Source: Spiroplasma endosymbiont of Nebria brevicollis (GTDB taxonomy: Bacteria; Bacillota_I; Bacilli_A; Mycoplasmatales; VBWQ01). From it: a DNA stretch of 64,000 bases. Positions within the stretch are counted from its first letter, which is position 1. Each line of letters begins with the position of its first letter. The position numbers were made by a program, and so were the translations under genes. The DNA is taken from contig NZ_OZ034986.1 in the NCBI RefSeq assembly GCF_964030895.1, positions 1,240,001-1,304,000 on the forward strand, read 5' to 3'. The notes beneath the pieces were generated by a model. That model searched no databases and was not told where the DNA came from. It was given only the letters and a program-made list of their open reading frames with translations. Shown here piece by piece: positions 10,783 to 20,870 of this stretch.

Positions 10783-11031
10783 ATGGAATTTATATATAAA
10801 TATTTTAATGATAAATCACATATTATTATAAATTCCCCAAAACCAGAAGATTTAAATAGCTCACAAGATATATTAGCAATATTACTTTATGAATTTCCAA
10901 CATTAAATCCAAATTATATAAGAGTAAGTAATGTACATGATAATTTTGCTGTATGTGTTGGAGATAATGTTAATTTAAAAGGTAAAGTATTAATTCAAAT
11001 TAAAAAATCTACTAAATTAAAGGACGTATAA
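10783..11031 (+). pseudogene. Head-completion-like gene of element A, cut by element B
   Basis: Identical to the element B gene at 26,639-26,929 through KKSTKL, then diverges at about 11,019 where the end of element B begins. It finishes with KDV and a stop inside the element B terminal sequence. Element B therefore lies within or next to this gene. Confidence 0.7.
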
Positions 11032-11055
11032 AGTTAATAGTTATAATTTAATAAA
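11020..11055. repeat. Terminal sequence of element B, early end
   Basis: Begins AAGGACGTATAAAG and runs into ATTTAATAAAAATATAAATG. The latter part matches the early end of element A (32,758-32,798, minus strand), and the tip GGACGTAT aligns with GGGCGTAT there. It marks the left limit of element B. Confidence 0.55.
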
Positions 11056-11060
11056 AATAT

Positions 11061-11086
11061 AAATGAGAGATAATACTCTCATTTTT
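11061..11086 (+). terminator. Terminator-like hairpin just inside the early end
   Basis: A 9-bp stem (AAATGAGAG / CTCTCATTT) with a 6-base loop and a TTTTT run. The same hairpin is present at 32,733-32,756 in element A. It would stop transcription entering the early region from outside. Confidence 0.65.
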
Positions 11087-11514
11087 AATTGTTAAATTAA
11101 ATATACTGTCGTAGAAGTCAAATTGTGAGTTCTTTATGAAAATACTTCTATATCAGGATAAAAGAGTAATTTATTAATTTTTATTGAATTTGTTATTGTA
11201 TGTATTTGTCTATTAATTGAAGTCTCTATATTGAGTTAGTAAAGAATTTTTCAAGATTATGTAATAACCATAAACCCTGTTCTTTAATTATTTTTAAATT
11301 ATTACACATAAAGGGGGTTATATATAAATACATACCTTATCAATTATATATTAACATAAATTAAATAATTAGTAAATATATTTTTATTTTTTTTAGGTCT
11401 TGTCACTATCAGTGAACAAGAACCTATTTATAAGATTTTTAAAAAAAGAAAATAAAAAAAACAGCAACCGCTTACTAAAAGTAGCGGTGCTGAATAAAAA
11501 GAAAGGTTTTTAAA
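11087..11514. promoter_or_regulatory. Early-region leader with two hairpins
   Basis: No gene in this stretch of over 400 bases. It holds two stem-loops, at 11,395-11,425 (core CACT-ATC-AGTG) and 11,462-11,492 (CAGCA...GCTG), each with small bulges. They stand just before the first early gene. A TA-rich region near 11,330-11,390 could hold the promoter, but I cannot pick one site with confidence. Confidence 0.5.
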
Positions 11515-11703
11515 ATGAAACATAATTTTACTGTTAAAAGATATTATTGTAATTATTGTGATACTTATAGAATAAAACATTTATTTTATTTTCAAAATAT
11601 ATTTTTACAAGATAAAAATAATAAAGTTATTTGTATTTATTGTTGAAAATTAGAATTACATTTAAAAGAAATTTGATATGAAAAAAAAGAAAGGAAATAT
11701 TAA
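11515..11703 (+). CDS. Small zinc-ribbon-like protein (62 aa)
   Basis: The first early gene of element B, behind AGAAAGG. Contains CNYC near residue 12 and CIYC near residue 40, a spacing suited to binding one zinc ion. The remainder is basic and aromatic. The stop codon overlaps the start of the next gene (TAATG). Element A has no counterpart: its early operon begins with the third gene. The function is unknown; a nucleic-acid-binding role is only a guess from the zinc motif. Confidence 0.6.
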
Positions 11704-11900
11704 TGAGTATTGAAACAATCATATTATTATTAATAATAGGAATTTTTGCATGAATAATATTAACAACTCTGGGTTTATTTATGTGTAATGATAATAATGC
11801 AATGGGAGTAATAATATTATTTATTACTTTAAATCTTATAGGTTTATTATTAGGAATTGCAATTATTTATAATAAAAAACAAAAAGAAAGTAATAAATAA
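11703..11900 (+). CDS. Small membrane protein (65 aa)
   Basis: Two hydrophobic segments (residues about 5-25 and 36-58) and a short Lys-rich tail. Translationally coupled to the preceding gene through TAATG. Absent from element A. Function unknown. Confidence 0.6.
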
Positions 11901-11917
11901 AAAGAAAGGTTTTTAAA

Positions 11918-12406
11918 ATGATAATAGAATTTTCACAAGACCAAATTATTAAAGAAACAAATAATGGTGCAATAATAATTGAATTTGGAGAATATAAAAT
12001 ATCAATTTCTAAATGTTTTATTAACAAAAATTCTTTTAATATTGATGAAACACGAATATATTGAGTTTTTAAAGATAATATAAAAAAAGAATTAAATGGT
12101 GTGCAATTAAAAGAATTATTAAAACAATATATTCAAATTGAAGATTTAAAAGAAAAACCAATAATAAATAATAAAATGATTGAAAAATTAATTACTCTTG
12201 AATTTTATAAAAAATATAATGGTTATTATATTGGACAAATAAAAAATGAAGAATGTTTTAAATATAATATTACCTGAGAAAAAGATAGAAAAAGTTTTAA
12301 AATAAATAATCCATATAATCATAATGATTTAGTAATAAATTATATAGTAACATCATTAAAAGATTTAGTAACTCATAATAATAAAATATTTTATTTAAAA
12401 TATTAA
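11918..12406 (+). CDS. Early phage protein of unknown function (162 aa)
   Basis: A soluble, mixed alpha/beta-looking protein behind AGAAAGG. From about residue 85 onward it is identical to the element A gene at 31,932-32,417 (shared segment begins at FYKKYNGYYIGQIK), while the first half differs. This points to recombination within the gene. No known motif was seen. Confidence 0.65.
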
Positions 12407-12423
12407 GAAAGGAATTAATATAA

Positions 12424-12543
12424 ATGCTTAATTGAAATATTATTACTCATAACTGTGATATTTGTTATAAAAAATCTTCATTTGCTAATAGAACATGTAA
12501 TAACTGTTTTTATAAATTAATAGGTAAAAATAATGAAATGTAA
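12424..12543 (+). CDS. Very small zinc-finger-like protein (39 aa)
   Basis: Contains CDIC and CNNC 13 residues apart, a treble- or ribbon-like zinc site. Preceded by AGAAAGG and overlapping the next gene by 11 bases. The same small gene is present in element A (31,795-31,914), which supports it being real. Confidence 0.6.
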
Positions 12544-12712
12544 ATTACATAATAAAAAATATATTTGAATTAGTGAAATAGATAATTCTTATTATTGTAA
12601 TAAATGTATTAATAATAATAATATGATTGAAGAAGATATATATTTAACAAGTGATAACTATGATAGTTTATATAACTATTATATTAATGAATTACAATTA
12701 GAAAATTTTTAA
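12533..12712 (+). CDS. Small zinc-binding-like protein (59 aa)
   Basis: Starts inside the preceding gene. Shows CKLH near the start and CNKC near residue 24, then an acidic tail. The element A version (31,632-31,805) is two Asn codons shorter in an AAT repeat after the second cysteine pair but otherwise the same. Function unknown. Confidence 0.6.
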
Positions 12713-12725
12713 AGGAGAAAAGATA

Positions 12726-12932
12726 ATGAATCAATTAGAATTACAAAATGCAAGAAAATTAATAGATAAATTTGAAGAATTACAAGAAGAATTTAATAGT
12801 AAATATGAAGAATTAGAATTTGAAATTGATAATGATGGTGATTTAAAAATTATGAAAGATTATTTTTCATATGAAAAAATAAATAAATTAGAACAAGTAA
12901 TTATTCATTATAAAAAAATTATTAAAGGTTAA
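12726..12932 (+). CDS. Coiled-coil early protein (68 aa)
   Basis: Highly charged, with a heptad-like pattern through most of its length (ARKLIDKFEELQEEFNSKYE region). Preceded by AAAGGAG. An identical copy is present in element A at 31,412-31,618. Function unknown. Confidence 0.65.
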   Translation: MNQLELQNARKLIDKFEELQEEFNSKYEELEFEIDNDGDLKIMKDYFSYEKINKLEQVIIHYKKIIKG

Positions 12933-12946
12933 AGGAGAAAAATAAT

Positions 12947-13132
12947 ATGCAATATAATTATTTATTAAAATATAAAGTAAATTATACTAATAAAAGAAAA
13001 CAAAAAATATTTTCTACAATTGAAAATGCTATTAATTTTCATAAAAATTATAAACATCATATATTAGAAAATGCTTATATTGAACATTATGAAATATTAG
13101 TAATGGAATTAGATATTAAAGGAGTTGAATAA
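12947..13132 (+). CDS. Early phage protein (61 aa)
   Basis: A small basic protein behind AAAGGAG, identical to the element A copy at 31,212-31,397. No motif was recognised. Its conservation and tight operon spacing (14 bases from the previous gene) support it. Confidence 0.6.
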   Translation: MQYNYLLKYKVNYTNKRKQKIFSTIENAINFHKNYKHHILENAYIEHYEILVMELDIKGVE

Positions 13133-13134
13133 TA

Positions 13135-13305
13135 ATGTCACCAAAAAATATACCAAAAGAAGAATTACTAAATAAAGTATTAATAATTAGATTTAAAGAA
13201 TTTGAATTTCAAGAATTAAAACAGTTTTGTAAAGAAAGAGAAATAACTATTTCTGAATTTGTAAGGAATTTAATTAAAAATGCAATTAAACGAGCAAAAA
13301 AATAA
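13135..13305 (+). CDS. Ribbon-helix-helix-like protein (56 aa)
   Basis: The pattern VLIIRFKEFEFQELKQFCKE followed by EITISEFVRNLIKN fits a short DNA-binding ribbon-helix-helix (CopG/Arc-like) protein. The element A homologue (31,051-31,209) differs in its N-terminal half, where DNA specificity would lie, but ends with the same FVRNLIKNAI. The gene overlaps the start of the exonuclease by 26 bases. It may be the early-operon repressor. Confidence 0.6.
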   Translation: MSPKNIPKEELLNKVLIIRFKEFEFQELKQFCKEREITISEFVRNLIKNAIKRAKK

Positions 13306-13930
13306 TTTAATTTTTAAAAAAGATACACATCAATATTTTTTAAATAAAGAAGAAAAAATCTCAGTTTCTAAAATTATTCAATATTATTTATATGAAGATA
13401 AAAATCCTTATGAAAATATACCTTTTGATAGATTAGAAAATGCTAGATTAAGAGGAGAAACTGTTCATAAAGTAGCAGAATTATATTTTAAAAATATAAA
13501 TATTAATAATATAAAAGATAAATTATTAAATAATATTCAACATTTATTTAATAAAAATTATTTACAATATTGTGAAAATTTATTAAATAATTTACAAGAA
13601 TTTAAAGTAAATACTAAATATATATGTGAACAAGTATTTACTTATGATATTATTGCCGGAACACCAGATTTAATTTATAAAGAAAATAATTTATATACAA
13701 TAATTGATTTTAAAACATTATCAAATATGTATAAAGAAAATAAAGAAAAATCAATATTACAATTAACTGCTTATTATTGAATATTAAAAAATAATGGTTT
13801 TAATTTATCAAATACACATTATATTTATTGAATTCAAAAAGATAATGTAGAAAAAATATTAGTAGAAATAACAGATGAATTAGTATATGAATGAGAAATG
13901 GCAATTGCACTTTGAAAGGAAAATCACTAA
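13280..13930 (+). CDS. PD-(D/E)XK exonuclease, RecT partner
   Basis: A 216-residue nuclease of the Cas4/RecB-like PD-(D/E)XK fold, suggested by AGTPDLIYK (about residue 128) followed by TIIDFKTLSN. These supply the usual Asp and the Asp-x-Lys. QLTAYYW further on fits the conserved Gln-x-x-x-Tyr (motif QxxxY). It is followed directly by recT with a 1-base overlap, so the two probably form an exonuclease-annealase pair, like RecE/RecT. An element A copy is cut after DLIYK by the end of element B. Confidence 0.8.
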
Positions 13931-14727
13931 TGGCAAATTTAACTTTACCTAAAAATATAGATAAATCAAAAATACAACAATTTACTAACTATTATGAATT
14001 AACAAAATTAAATGATAAAAAATTATCAACATTAAATCCACAATCAGTTATTAATACTTTAGTAACTATATTTGAATTAGATTTAAGTAATAATCCAATT
14101 AAAAAAGAAATAGCATTAATACCTTATAATAATGAATTACAAGTACAAATACAAGAAGATGGTTTTTTAACTTTATTACAACGTTCAAATTGTGTAATTG
14201 ATTTTCAAAGAGAAATTATTACTGATAAACATATTTTTAATAAAGAAACTCAACGTTGAGAATTAGACCCTAGTAAAATATTTGAAAATAAAATAATTAT
14301 TGGTTATTATGGTATGATTTCTATTAAAAATTATTTAGGTAAAATAATTACTTTTATTAAAGGTATGACTAAACAAGAATGTGAAGAACATAGAAAAAAA
14401 TATAGTAAAGCAAATGGTAATAGTCCATGAACTACTAGTTTTAATGCTATGGCACTTAAAACAGTTATTAAAGCAATTATTAGAGATATTAATAAAGACC
14501 CTAGTATTAAATTAGAAAATCAAAATATTATTGATAGAGCAATGCAAATTGATCAAGCAATAGTATTAGAAAATGAAAATATAATGTATGTTGATAATCC
14601 AAATAATGATAATAAAGAAATTAAATTAAAATCTATTGAAGAACCAAAAGAAGAAATAAATATTAATTATGAACAAATACAAACTAATATTGATAATTTA
14701 GATAAGGTAGTATTTAGTAATGAATAA
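13930..14727 (+). CDS. recT: RecT-family single-strand annealing protein
   Basis: A 265-residue RecT-type annealase. LSNNPIKKEIALIPYNN near residue 55 and LQVQIQEDGFLTLLQRSN match the family's core, and the C-terminal third is a variable acidic tail. Two TGA codons are Trp. It lies between the exonuclease and the RuvC-like resolvase, making a complete phage recombination module. RecT proteins promote annealing during phage replication and explain the mosaicism seen between elements A and B. Confidence 0.88.
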
Positions 14728-15250
14728 TTATTTACTTTCAATAGATCCAAGTATGAAAAATACTGGGTTTACATTATGAGAAAATAAAATACCAATATTA
14801 ATAACTAGTCTTAATTTTTCTAAAAAAGATTATCATTATTTTACTGATTTTATTAATATAGTTTTTCTACAATGTCAAACTAATAATTTAGGTTTAATTG
14901 ATGATAAAACAGATTATAGTTTATATTTAGTAATTGAACGTGGGATATTTAATCCAAAATTTGGTAAAGGTAAAGAAACATTAGACCATTTACGTGGTTT
15001 TATTGCTGGACAATTTAATAAATTATTAACTAAAGATATGTTAGTTAGTAGTAGTGAATGAAGAAAATGATATCAAAGTTTAGATGAAATTAAATATAAT
15101 TGAAATTATAAACCTTGAACTAAAGAGTTATCAATTGAACTTTCTCAATTCATGATTAAGAACCATAATTGAAATATTAAAATTAAAGACCATGACCAAG
15201 CAGAAAGTTTATTAATTGGTTGATATTATTTAAATAAGGAAGTGAAATAA
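14720..15250 (+). CDS. RuvC-like Holliday-junction resolvase
   Basis: A 176-residue RNase H-fold nuclease. LSIDPSMKNTGF at residues 6-17 gives the first Asp and the RuvC-type glycine. YLVIERG (about residue 72) gives the central Glu, and KDHDQAESLLIG near the end gives the C-terminal acidic residues. It overlaps recT by 8 bases and probably resolves branched phage DNA before packaging. Several TGA codons are Trp. Confidence 0.8.
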
Positions 15251-15354
15251 TGGTTTGATGAGAAATATTAATAATTATAAATTCTACAATAATAGCATTA
15301 ATAAATTTAGGTTGTTTTATTGTTTTATTACTTGATTTAGTAAGGAAAAAATAA
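15250..15354 (+). CDS. Single-pass membrane peptide (34 aa)
   Basis: Starts on the last base of the resolvase stop codon. It is almost entirely one hydrophobic helix with a basic C-terminus (LVRKK). It is too short to assign, and could be a small holin-like or accessory protein. Confidence 0.45.
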
Positions 15355-15355
15355 A

Positions 15356-15532
15356 ATGAAAACTAAATTAAAATGTATTTGTAAAGATTGTAATAGTAAA
15401 GTATTAATTAAATTACAATCTACAGATTTAGAAAATACTTCTGTTCAATTTTTTAAAATGTGTAAAAAACATCAATTAGATTTTAATAATAAAGTAAAAG
15501 AAATTAAAGAATATTATAAAAATAAGGAGTAA
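15356..15532 (+). CDS. Small Cys-rich protein (58 aa)
   Basis: CICKDC near residue 7 and CKKH near residue 36 could bind zinc. It is the last clear gene of the early operon, and only a seven-codon reading frame follows. Weak dyad symmetry near 15,560 may end the transcript. Function unknown. Confidence 0.55.
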   Translation: MKTKLKCICKDCNSKVLIKLQSTDLENTSVQFFKMCKKHQLDFNNKVKEIKEYYKNKE

Positions 15533-15599
15533 ATAATGAATTTGATTGAGATTAATAACTAAATATAGATAATTTATATTTAATGATTTTTGTCTATTT

Positions 15600-16070
15600 T
15601 TATTTGATTTCAGGGACATCTTGTTCAAATCATTTCTTAATTAATTCATTATCAATAACAGATGAATTTGGAGTTTTTAATCATGGTTCTGTATCATGTG
15701 AAGCACTAACTAATCTCATTGTAGAAAATTGACTTAAATGATTTAATATTTTTTGAAATATTTTTTTATTATATTTAGGAGTTTCAAATTCTTGAAATCT
15801 ATAAATATCTATCCCATTAGAACCACAATCTTTTAAAAAATTATATAATGGTTTTACTACTGGTCCATATGTTCAAGCATAAAAATTAATATTTATTATT
15901 TCTTTTTTAAGTTCTTTTCAATAATAACAATAAAGAAATAATAAGATTTTTTGTAATCTTAAATTACTAATATTTTCTTGCATTTCTTTTGGTATATTCT
16001 TATTTTTTTGTTCTTTATCATAAAATTTTATGATTTCTTTACATAATCCTTTTACTTTATTAATTTCCAT
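15600..16070 (-). CDS. Panacea-domain (DUF4065/SocA-like) protein
   Basis: A 156-residue protein with the features of Panacea antitoxins: NLRLQKILLFLYCYYW, then FYAWTYGPVVKPLYNFLK (Trp-x-x-Gly-Pro-Val) and a C-terminal ELIKKWF. Panacea domains neutralise many unrelated toxins in toxin-antitoxin pairs, often in phages. It stands alone between the convergent early and late operons, with a terminator upstream at 16,172-16,199, like a moron gene. No obvious partner toxin adjoins it. I chose ATG 16,070; TTG 16,100 is an alternative. Confidence 0.75.
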
Positions 16071-16171
16071 TTTAATCACATCCGAACGATAACTTAGCAA
16101 AAACTATTATTTTATATTCACATATTAACATATTTAAAAAATGAATAATTGATAATACAAAAATATAATAA

Positions 16172-16199
16172 AAAAAGTTACTATTTCTAGTAACTTTTT
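16172..16199 (-). terminator. Late-operon terminator
   Basis: A stem of about 12 bp (AAAAAGTTACTA / TAGTAACTTTTT) with a 4-base loop and a T-run on the minus strand. It is placed after the holin-like gene and before the Panacea gene. Confidence 0.75.
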
Positions 16200-16362
16200 A
16201 ACCTTAAATTTAATCTATCAAAACTACTAAGAAAAAATAAATAGATTAATTATATTATACATTAATATTTAAGATTGTGGGGGAATATTATTTTGTTTTA
16301 TTATATAATCATCAACAACCTAATATTAAACCAAATATATTTAATAATATAAACAAAAAAAT

Positions 16363-16590
16363 CTAAAATATATTAGTAAATGTTGCTAACGCAACTATTA
16401 TAATGCACATAAAAACTAATATAGAAAAACAAATACCAATAATTCCGCTTTTGTTTTTAATACTTTTTTTCTTTTCAATAGAGTTACATAATAATACTGC
16501 AGGTATTAAAAATACTATCATAAAAAAAGTTGCTATTACTGCTATTTTAACTAATATAATCTCATGAGTTGTTCCTAATAATCAATTCAT
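16363..16590 (-). CDS. Two-helix membrane protein, holin-like (75 aa)
   Basis: Two hydrophobic segments (residues about 11-33 and 48-70) separated by a basic loop (SIEKKKSIKNKSG). Size and topology resemble a class II holin, and it is the last gene of the late operon, where lysis genes usually lie. A strong AGGAGG site precedes ATG 16,590. No endolysin gene is present. The holin role is inferred from size, topology and position only. It could also be the target-membrane toxin partner of the Panacea protein. Confidence 0.5.
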
Positions 16591-16629
16591 TTAATTAAAC
16601 CTCCTACTAATATGTTTATTATAACATGT

Positions 16630-19560
16630 TTATCTTGAATTTAGTATAATTTGTGAAATAGTTAAATTATAATATTTATAATATCTTATGTACTGTGTTA
16701 AACCTAAAACCGCTTTTTCACTGAATCAAGAAACTTCTAATTGCATAATATTTGGTAATAATTGTATTTTTCACTTAAATTCTTTGTCAGATAAATCACA
16801 AAATCCTAATATTGTGTCTTTTTGATTTTCAATACTTTGTGTAGTAATATTATCTTCAATTCTAGATTGCATATAAGTATTTTCAACACTATATACATTA
16901 TTTTCATTTCTATCAATTTCTATTCCTATTTTACCATTACCATAATATCCGGCATATAATCCATGATATGTAATATTATGGTCTTCATAATATTTTAATT
17001 TTAATGAACTATTATATGTTAATAATTCTTTTAAATCTCTTGAAAAAACGAAGGTTTGAGATTTAGAAGGTTTAAAAATTTCTTTTGTAGAACAACCTTC
17101 CGTTTGATGATTAATAAACTCATCTGTTTCATATTCATAACTTAAGTATACATCTATACTTTTATAATATCTTTTTAAATCATTAAAAGTATTAATTAAT
17201 AATGTAGGGTCTAAATAATCTTTAAAATTAATATCTATTTCTAAGGGTTTAATTTTTGGTGCTACATAATCATTTCAATTATAAGGTGAATATTGTAACT
17301 TATTATCATTACCTATACTAAATAAACTTTCTAATGGTAAATCCATTTTTATAGTTGGATTACTTGGAATAATAACTATTTGTTTTGCTATATTTTGTGG
17401 ACTTGGTGGTAAGATATTTGCTGGATAACTAAATGTAGTTTCTTCAGTTTCTTTATATTCATCATGATTTAATTTATATAAAGTAGTTCAATTAAAAGCA
17501 TTACTAGTTAATGCTCCTTTATTTTTATATCTAAATTGTGCTATTGAAAGTTCATTATAATCACCTTGATAAGTAAATGGATTATCACTATAAAATGTAT
17601 GTCTTTCTTCACCTTGATGTAATGATTGAGTTACAATTGTATCAATAATGTATGCATAATTAGAACTATCACCAACACCATTACTTGTTGGATTTCATTG
17701 CATTTCTGTGTCTAAGTTAGTTAATGGACTTGCTATATCTAAAAATTCAGTATCTTCTGCTAAAATATAAACTTTATTATTTTTCTTTTGTGATAAATCA
17801 ACTGTACTTATTTGTTCTTTTGTTTTTAATTTATGACCAGTTTTAGGGTCTCATGGATATACTGATATTCTATCAGTTAATTTCATAGTCATAGCAGTTG
17901 TAGAAACATTAGCACCTAATAATTTACCAATAGCAAAAGCATTTTCATTAGCAAAAGCATTTAATGGAATTAAACCACCATTACCAATAATATTTTCTAA
18001 ATTATTTGTAAAAAATGCTGACATAAAACCATTAAAATATAACATTTTTTTATATTGTTGATTATTTTGATTAATAATAAAACCAATTGGAATACCTAAA
18101 CTTAAAACATTTAATAATTTACCAATTAATGGTATATCACTTGAAGCAAAAGGTAATCATTGTACACTATCATAAGGCATTTGTATTAAACTACTAAATA
18201 CTACTGAATTAAAATTTAATATAGCACTCATATATTTTTGACTTATTTTTGAATAATCTACAGTTGGTGAACCAATAATTAAATTAGTATCTGGGTCTTT
18301 ATATTTAAAATTACTAGACATATCTACATTATAATTACCAGAGATATTATTAATATTTCATTCACTATCTCAAAAGAATTTAGCTTCTCCAATTGCTGTA
18401 CCATTACTATTAGTTGCTTTTGTTTTATCAAATGCTAACATACCTTTAAAATCTTTTGTAACAAATAAATTTGCTTGTAAATTTAAACTAGTTGATAATC
18501 ATTCTTTTCAATTTTTAAAATTAAGATATCCAGTAGGTTTTGCATCCATTAAATTATAAAATGTAGTTTCTGGATGACTATTAGTAGTTATTTTATCATT
18601 AATACCTGCTAATAAACCACCATTATTTTTAACTGATGTACTTGAATGGTCATTATTACCAGCAATAAATAATCTTCTTGAAGCAAATACTTTTTGTTCA
18701 AATATTTCATTATTATTAATTTGATTAGGTGCTTGACCTTGTATTATAGGTCTACCATAATAATAACAACTAGATAATAATTCTAAACCATAAGATTGTC
18801 TATGACTATATCTAACTCCAATATCACGCATTAAAGTACGATTTAACGTTACTAAACTATTTTGAATAGTAGGGAAAGCATAACCACTACCTGGACTTGC
18901 ATATTGTACATAATCAAGCGTATTTTGACCACTTGCTACTGCTCTATCATTAACTGAACTAAAAGTTAATACTTGCATACTAAATTCACCATTATAAGGA
19001 CTATAATAATTAGTTACATTTGAAATATATAATAATTGTCTATCTTGATTTTTACCAGTATTACCACCAATATTTTCATTTTTATCATTAAATACACAAA
19101 AAAATTGTAAATAATCATCTACTGTAATTTGTTCTTCAAACATAACTAATATATATTGTCTTGTTGTAGAAATTGTTTTAAATAATTGATTATTAGGTAA
19201 ACCACCAAAATCTACACCACTTGTATCATCAATTAAATAAGCATTTCAATAATCACCAATTTTATATTGTTTAGTATAATATTGGTCTTGTCCAGTAGTT
19301 TTATGAGTAGTTGGGTCTGTTATACCTTTATTTTTTTGATAGATTTTAGTACTATTTTTTCAAATACATACAACTGGAGTATTACCAGAAAGTATTAATT
19401 CATATTGACCAAAATCACTAATTTTACTATTAATAGGTTTATAACCAGTTTCAGTTAAAGGTATTGCTCCATTATTAATTATAAATGGAAATATTTTTCA
19501 ATGACTTAAACGTTTAATTATTGCTTGTTGTCTCTTTAGATTTAGATGTGCGTGTTTCAT
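16630..19560 (-). CDS. Large phage structural protein (976 aa)
   Basis: The largest protein of element B, with many TGA-Trp codons. It is rich in Asn, Tyr, Ser and Thr and probably mostly beta-structured, with a Gly/Ala-rich, moderately hydrophobic segment around residues 500-560 (FINGLLNVLSLG-like area) that could contact membranes. It starts inside the portal gene (47-base overlap) and is followed by the holin-like gene. The position after portal suggests a tail, tail-knob or adsorption protein. I do not recognise the family. Confidence 0.65.
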
Positions 19561-20869
19561 TAATTGAATTCGTTGATGATTGCTCATTTTCACTATCTCC
19601 TAATTCTTTATTTAATTTTTTATTTTCTGTAATAATATTTTCAAATTTATTTTCTGCCATAAGTTGGTCAATATTATCATATTCACCAATTGCTTCACTT
19701 ACTGTCATAGTACCATTATTTAATCTTGAATTAATAATTTGGTCTTGTACTATTTGGTCAGTCATTGCTATAGGTATAAATTTAAATGAATAAGGTCTTT
19801 CACCAATACCATTTCATAAATTTTCACTAATAAGAAGTAAATCAAATATACGATAAAAATAAGCACTATAAAATGCTATTTTAATTTCTGTTGTTTCCAT
19901 ATCAAATTTATTATTAAACATACTTTGTGTTTTATTAGTATAAACATCATTACCATGTTCATCATAATCATAACCAGAACCATTAAATATTGCTTTAGCA
20001 GTACCATTATAATCTAATCAATATTCACTAAATTTTGGGTCACCTTGTATAATTTGCATACTACCATTCCCATTTTTATCATATCCAGCACTACCAACAT
20101 TAACTATCATATCTTTTTTAGGATTTTCAATAATATTACCATTTTCTTGCATTTCTTTAACTGTTTCATTATCTAATACAGCAAATAAAGTAGTAACATT
20201 AAATTCTCTTTCTAATCTTTTTTTCTTAATAACTTGATTTAAATCTCATATTAAATCTCATACTGCTGTACAATCTGGATATGCATTTAAAGTAGTTGTA
20301 TTACCATATAAATTAATAATTGGTAAATTAGTTATTTCAAAAATAGGAATATAATTAAATGAATTTTTAATTTCATAAGTTTTTAATGGTGTTATATTTG
20401 GTTTTAATTTAGTTCTTGTAGAACCTAAAATAATATCTTTATTATTATCTTTATATGTTTCATATTTAACTTTTCCATTTTGTATTATTACTCAAGTTAA
20501 AGTAGCACTATCAGCTTGTTCATTAATAAAATAAAATTCTGCTGATTGTTCTTGTTCATTATATTTAGCAACTCTACCACAAAAACTATTAGGTAATATT
20601 TTAAGGGATTTACTATTATCTTCATTAATTATAATCATAATAAATACTTTACCCATTAGTGAATTTTGTAAACCAAATTTATAAAATTTTTCTAATCATT
20701 TATCTTTTAAATTCATTTCATTAAGATAATCTAATATTTCTTTTTTACTTGAATTAAATAAAAATCCTTTACCTAATCATAATTTAGTTGATTTTTGAGC
20801 AATAATCATTGGTATATCAATATATCAATCTTTTTTATCACAACTTAAATATTCCATTGTATTTATCAT
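19514..20869 (-). CDS. Phage portal protein
   Basis: A 451-residue protein immediately downstream of the large terminase (1-base gap). Its composition and order resemble SPP1 gp6-type portals: an early basic helix-rich part, a central region with FNGSGYDYDEHGNDV, and a C-terminal part with SRLNNGTMTVSEAIGEYD, a motif commonly seen near portal ends. The final 50 residues are a polar, Ser/Lys/Asn-rich tail. It forms the DNA entry ring of the capsid. The assignment rests on context plus the weak C-terminal signature. Confidence 0.75.
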
Positions 20870-20870
20870 A

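Larger units (their letters stand above)
8039..11019. mobile_element. Element A, left arm (phage-transposon remnant)
   Basis: The left part of an older element inserted in the restriction gene. In order: terminal sequence, outward promoter, C-terminal three-quarters of a transposase (minus), then C-terminal scaffold, complete capsid gene and truncated next gene (plus). Element B begins where this arm stops at about 11,020. The same order, inverted, is found at the right end of element B. Confidence 0.7.

Noticed and set aside
9460-11031. Independent second phage of a different type in the left arm
   Set aside because: Its proteins are almost identical to those of element B, so it is a related copy.
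15536-15559. Extra early gene starting at 15,536
   Set aside because: Only seven codons before a stop.
16071-16100. Ten-residue longer start of the Panacea protein (TTG)
   Set aside because: No ribosome site before it, and the ATG at 16,070 matches family length.
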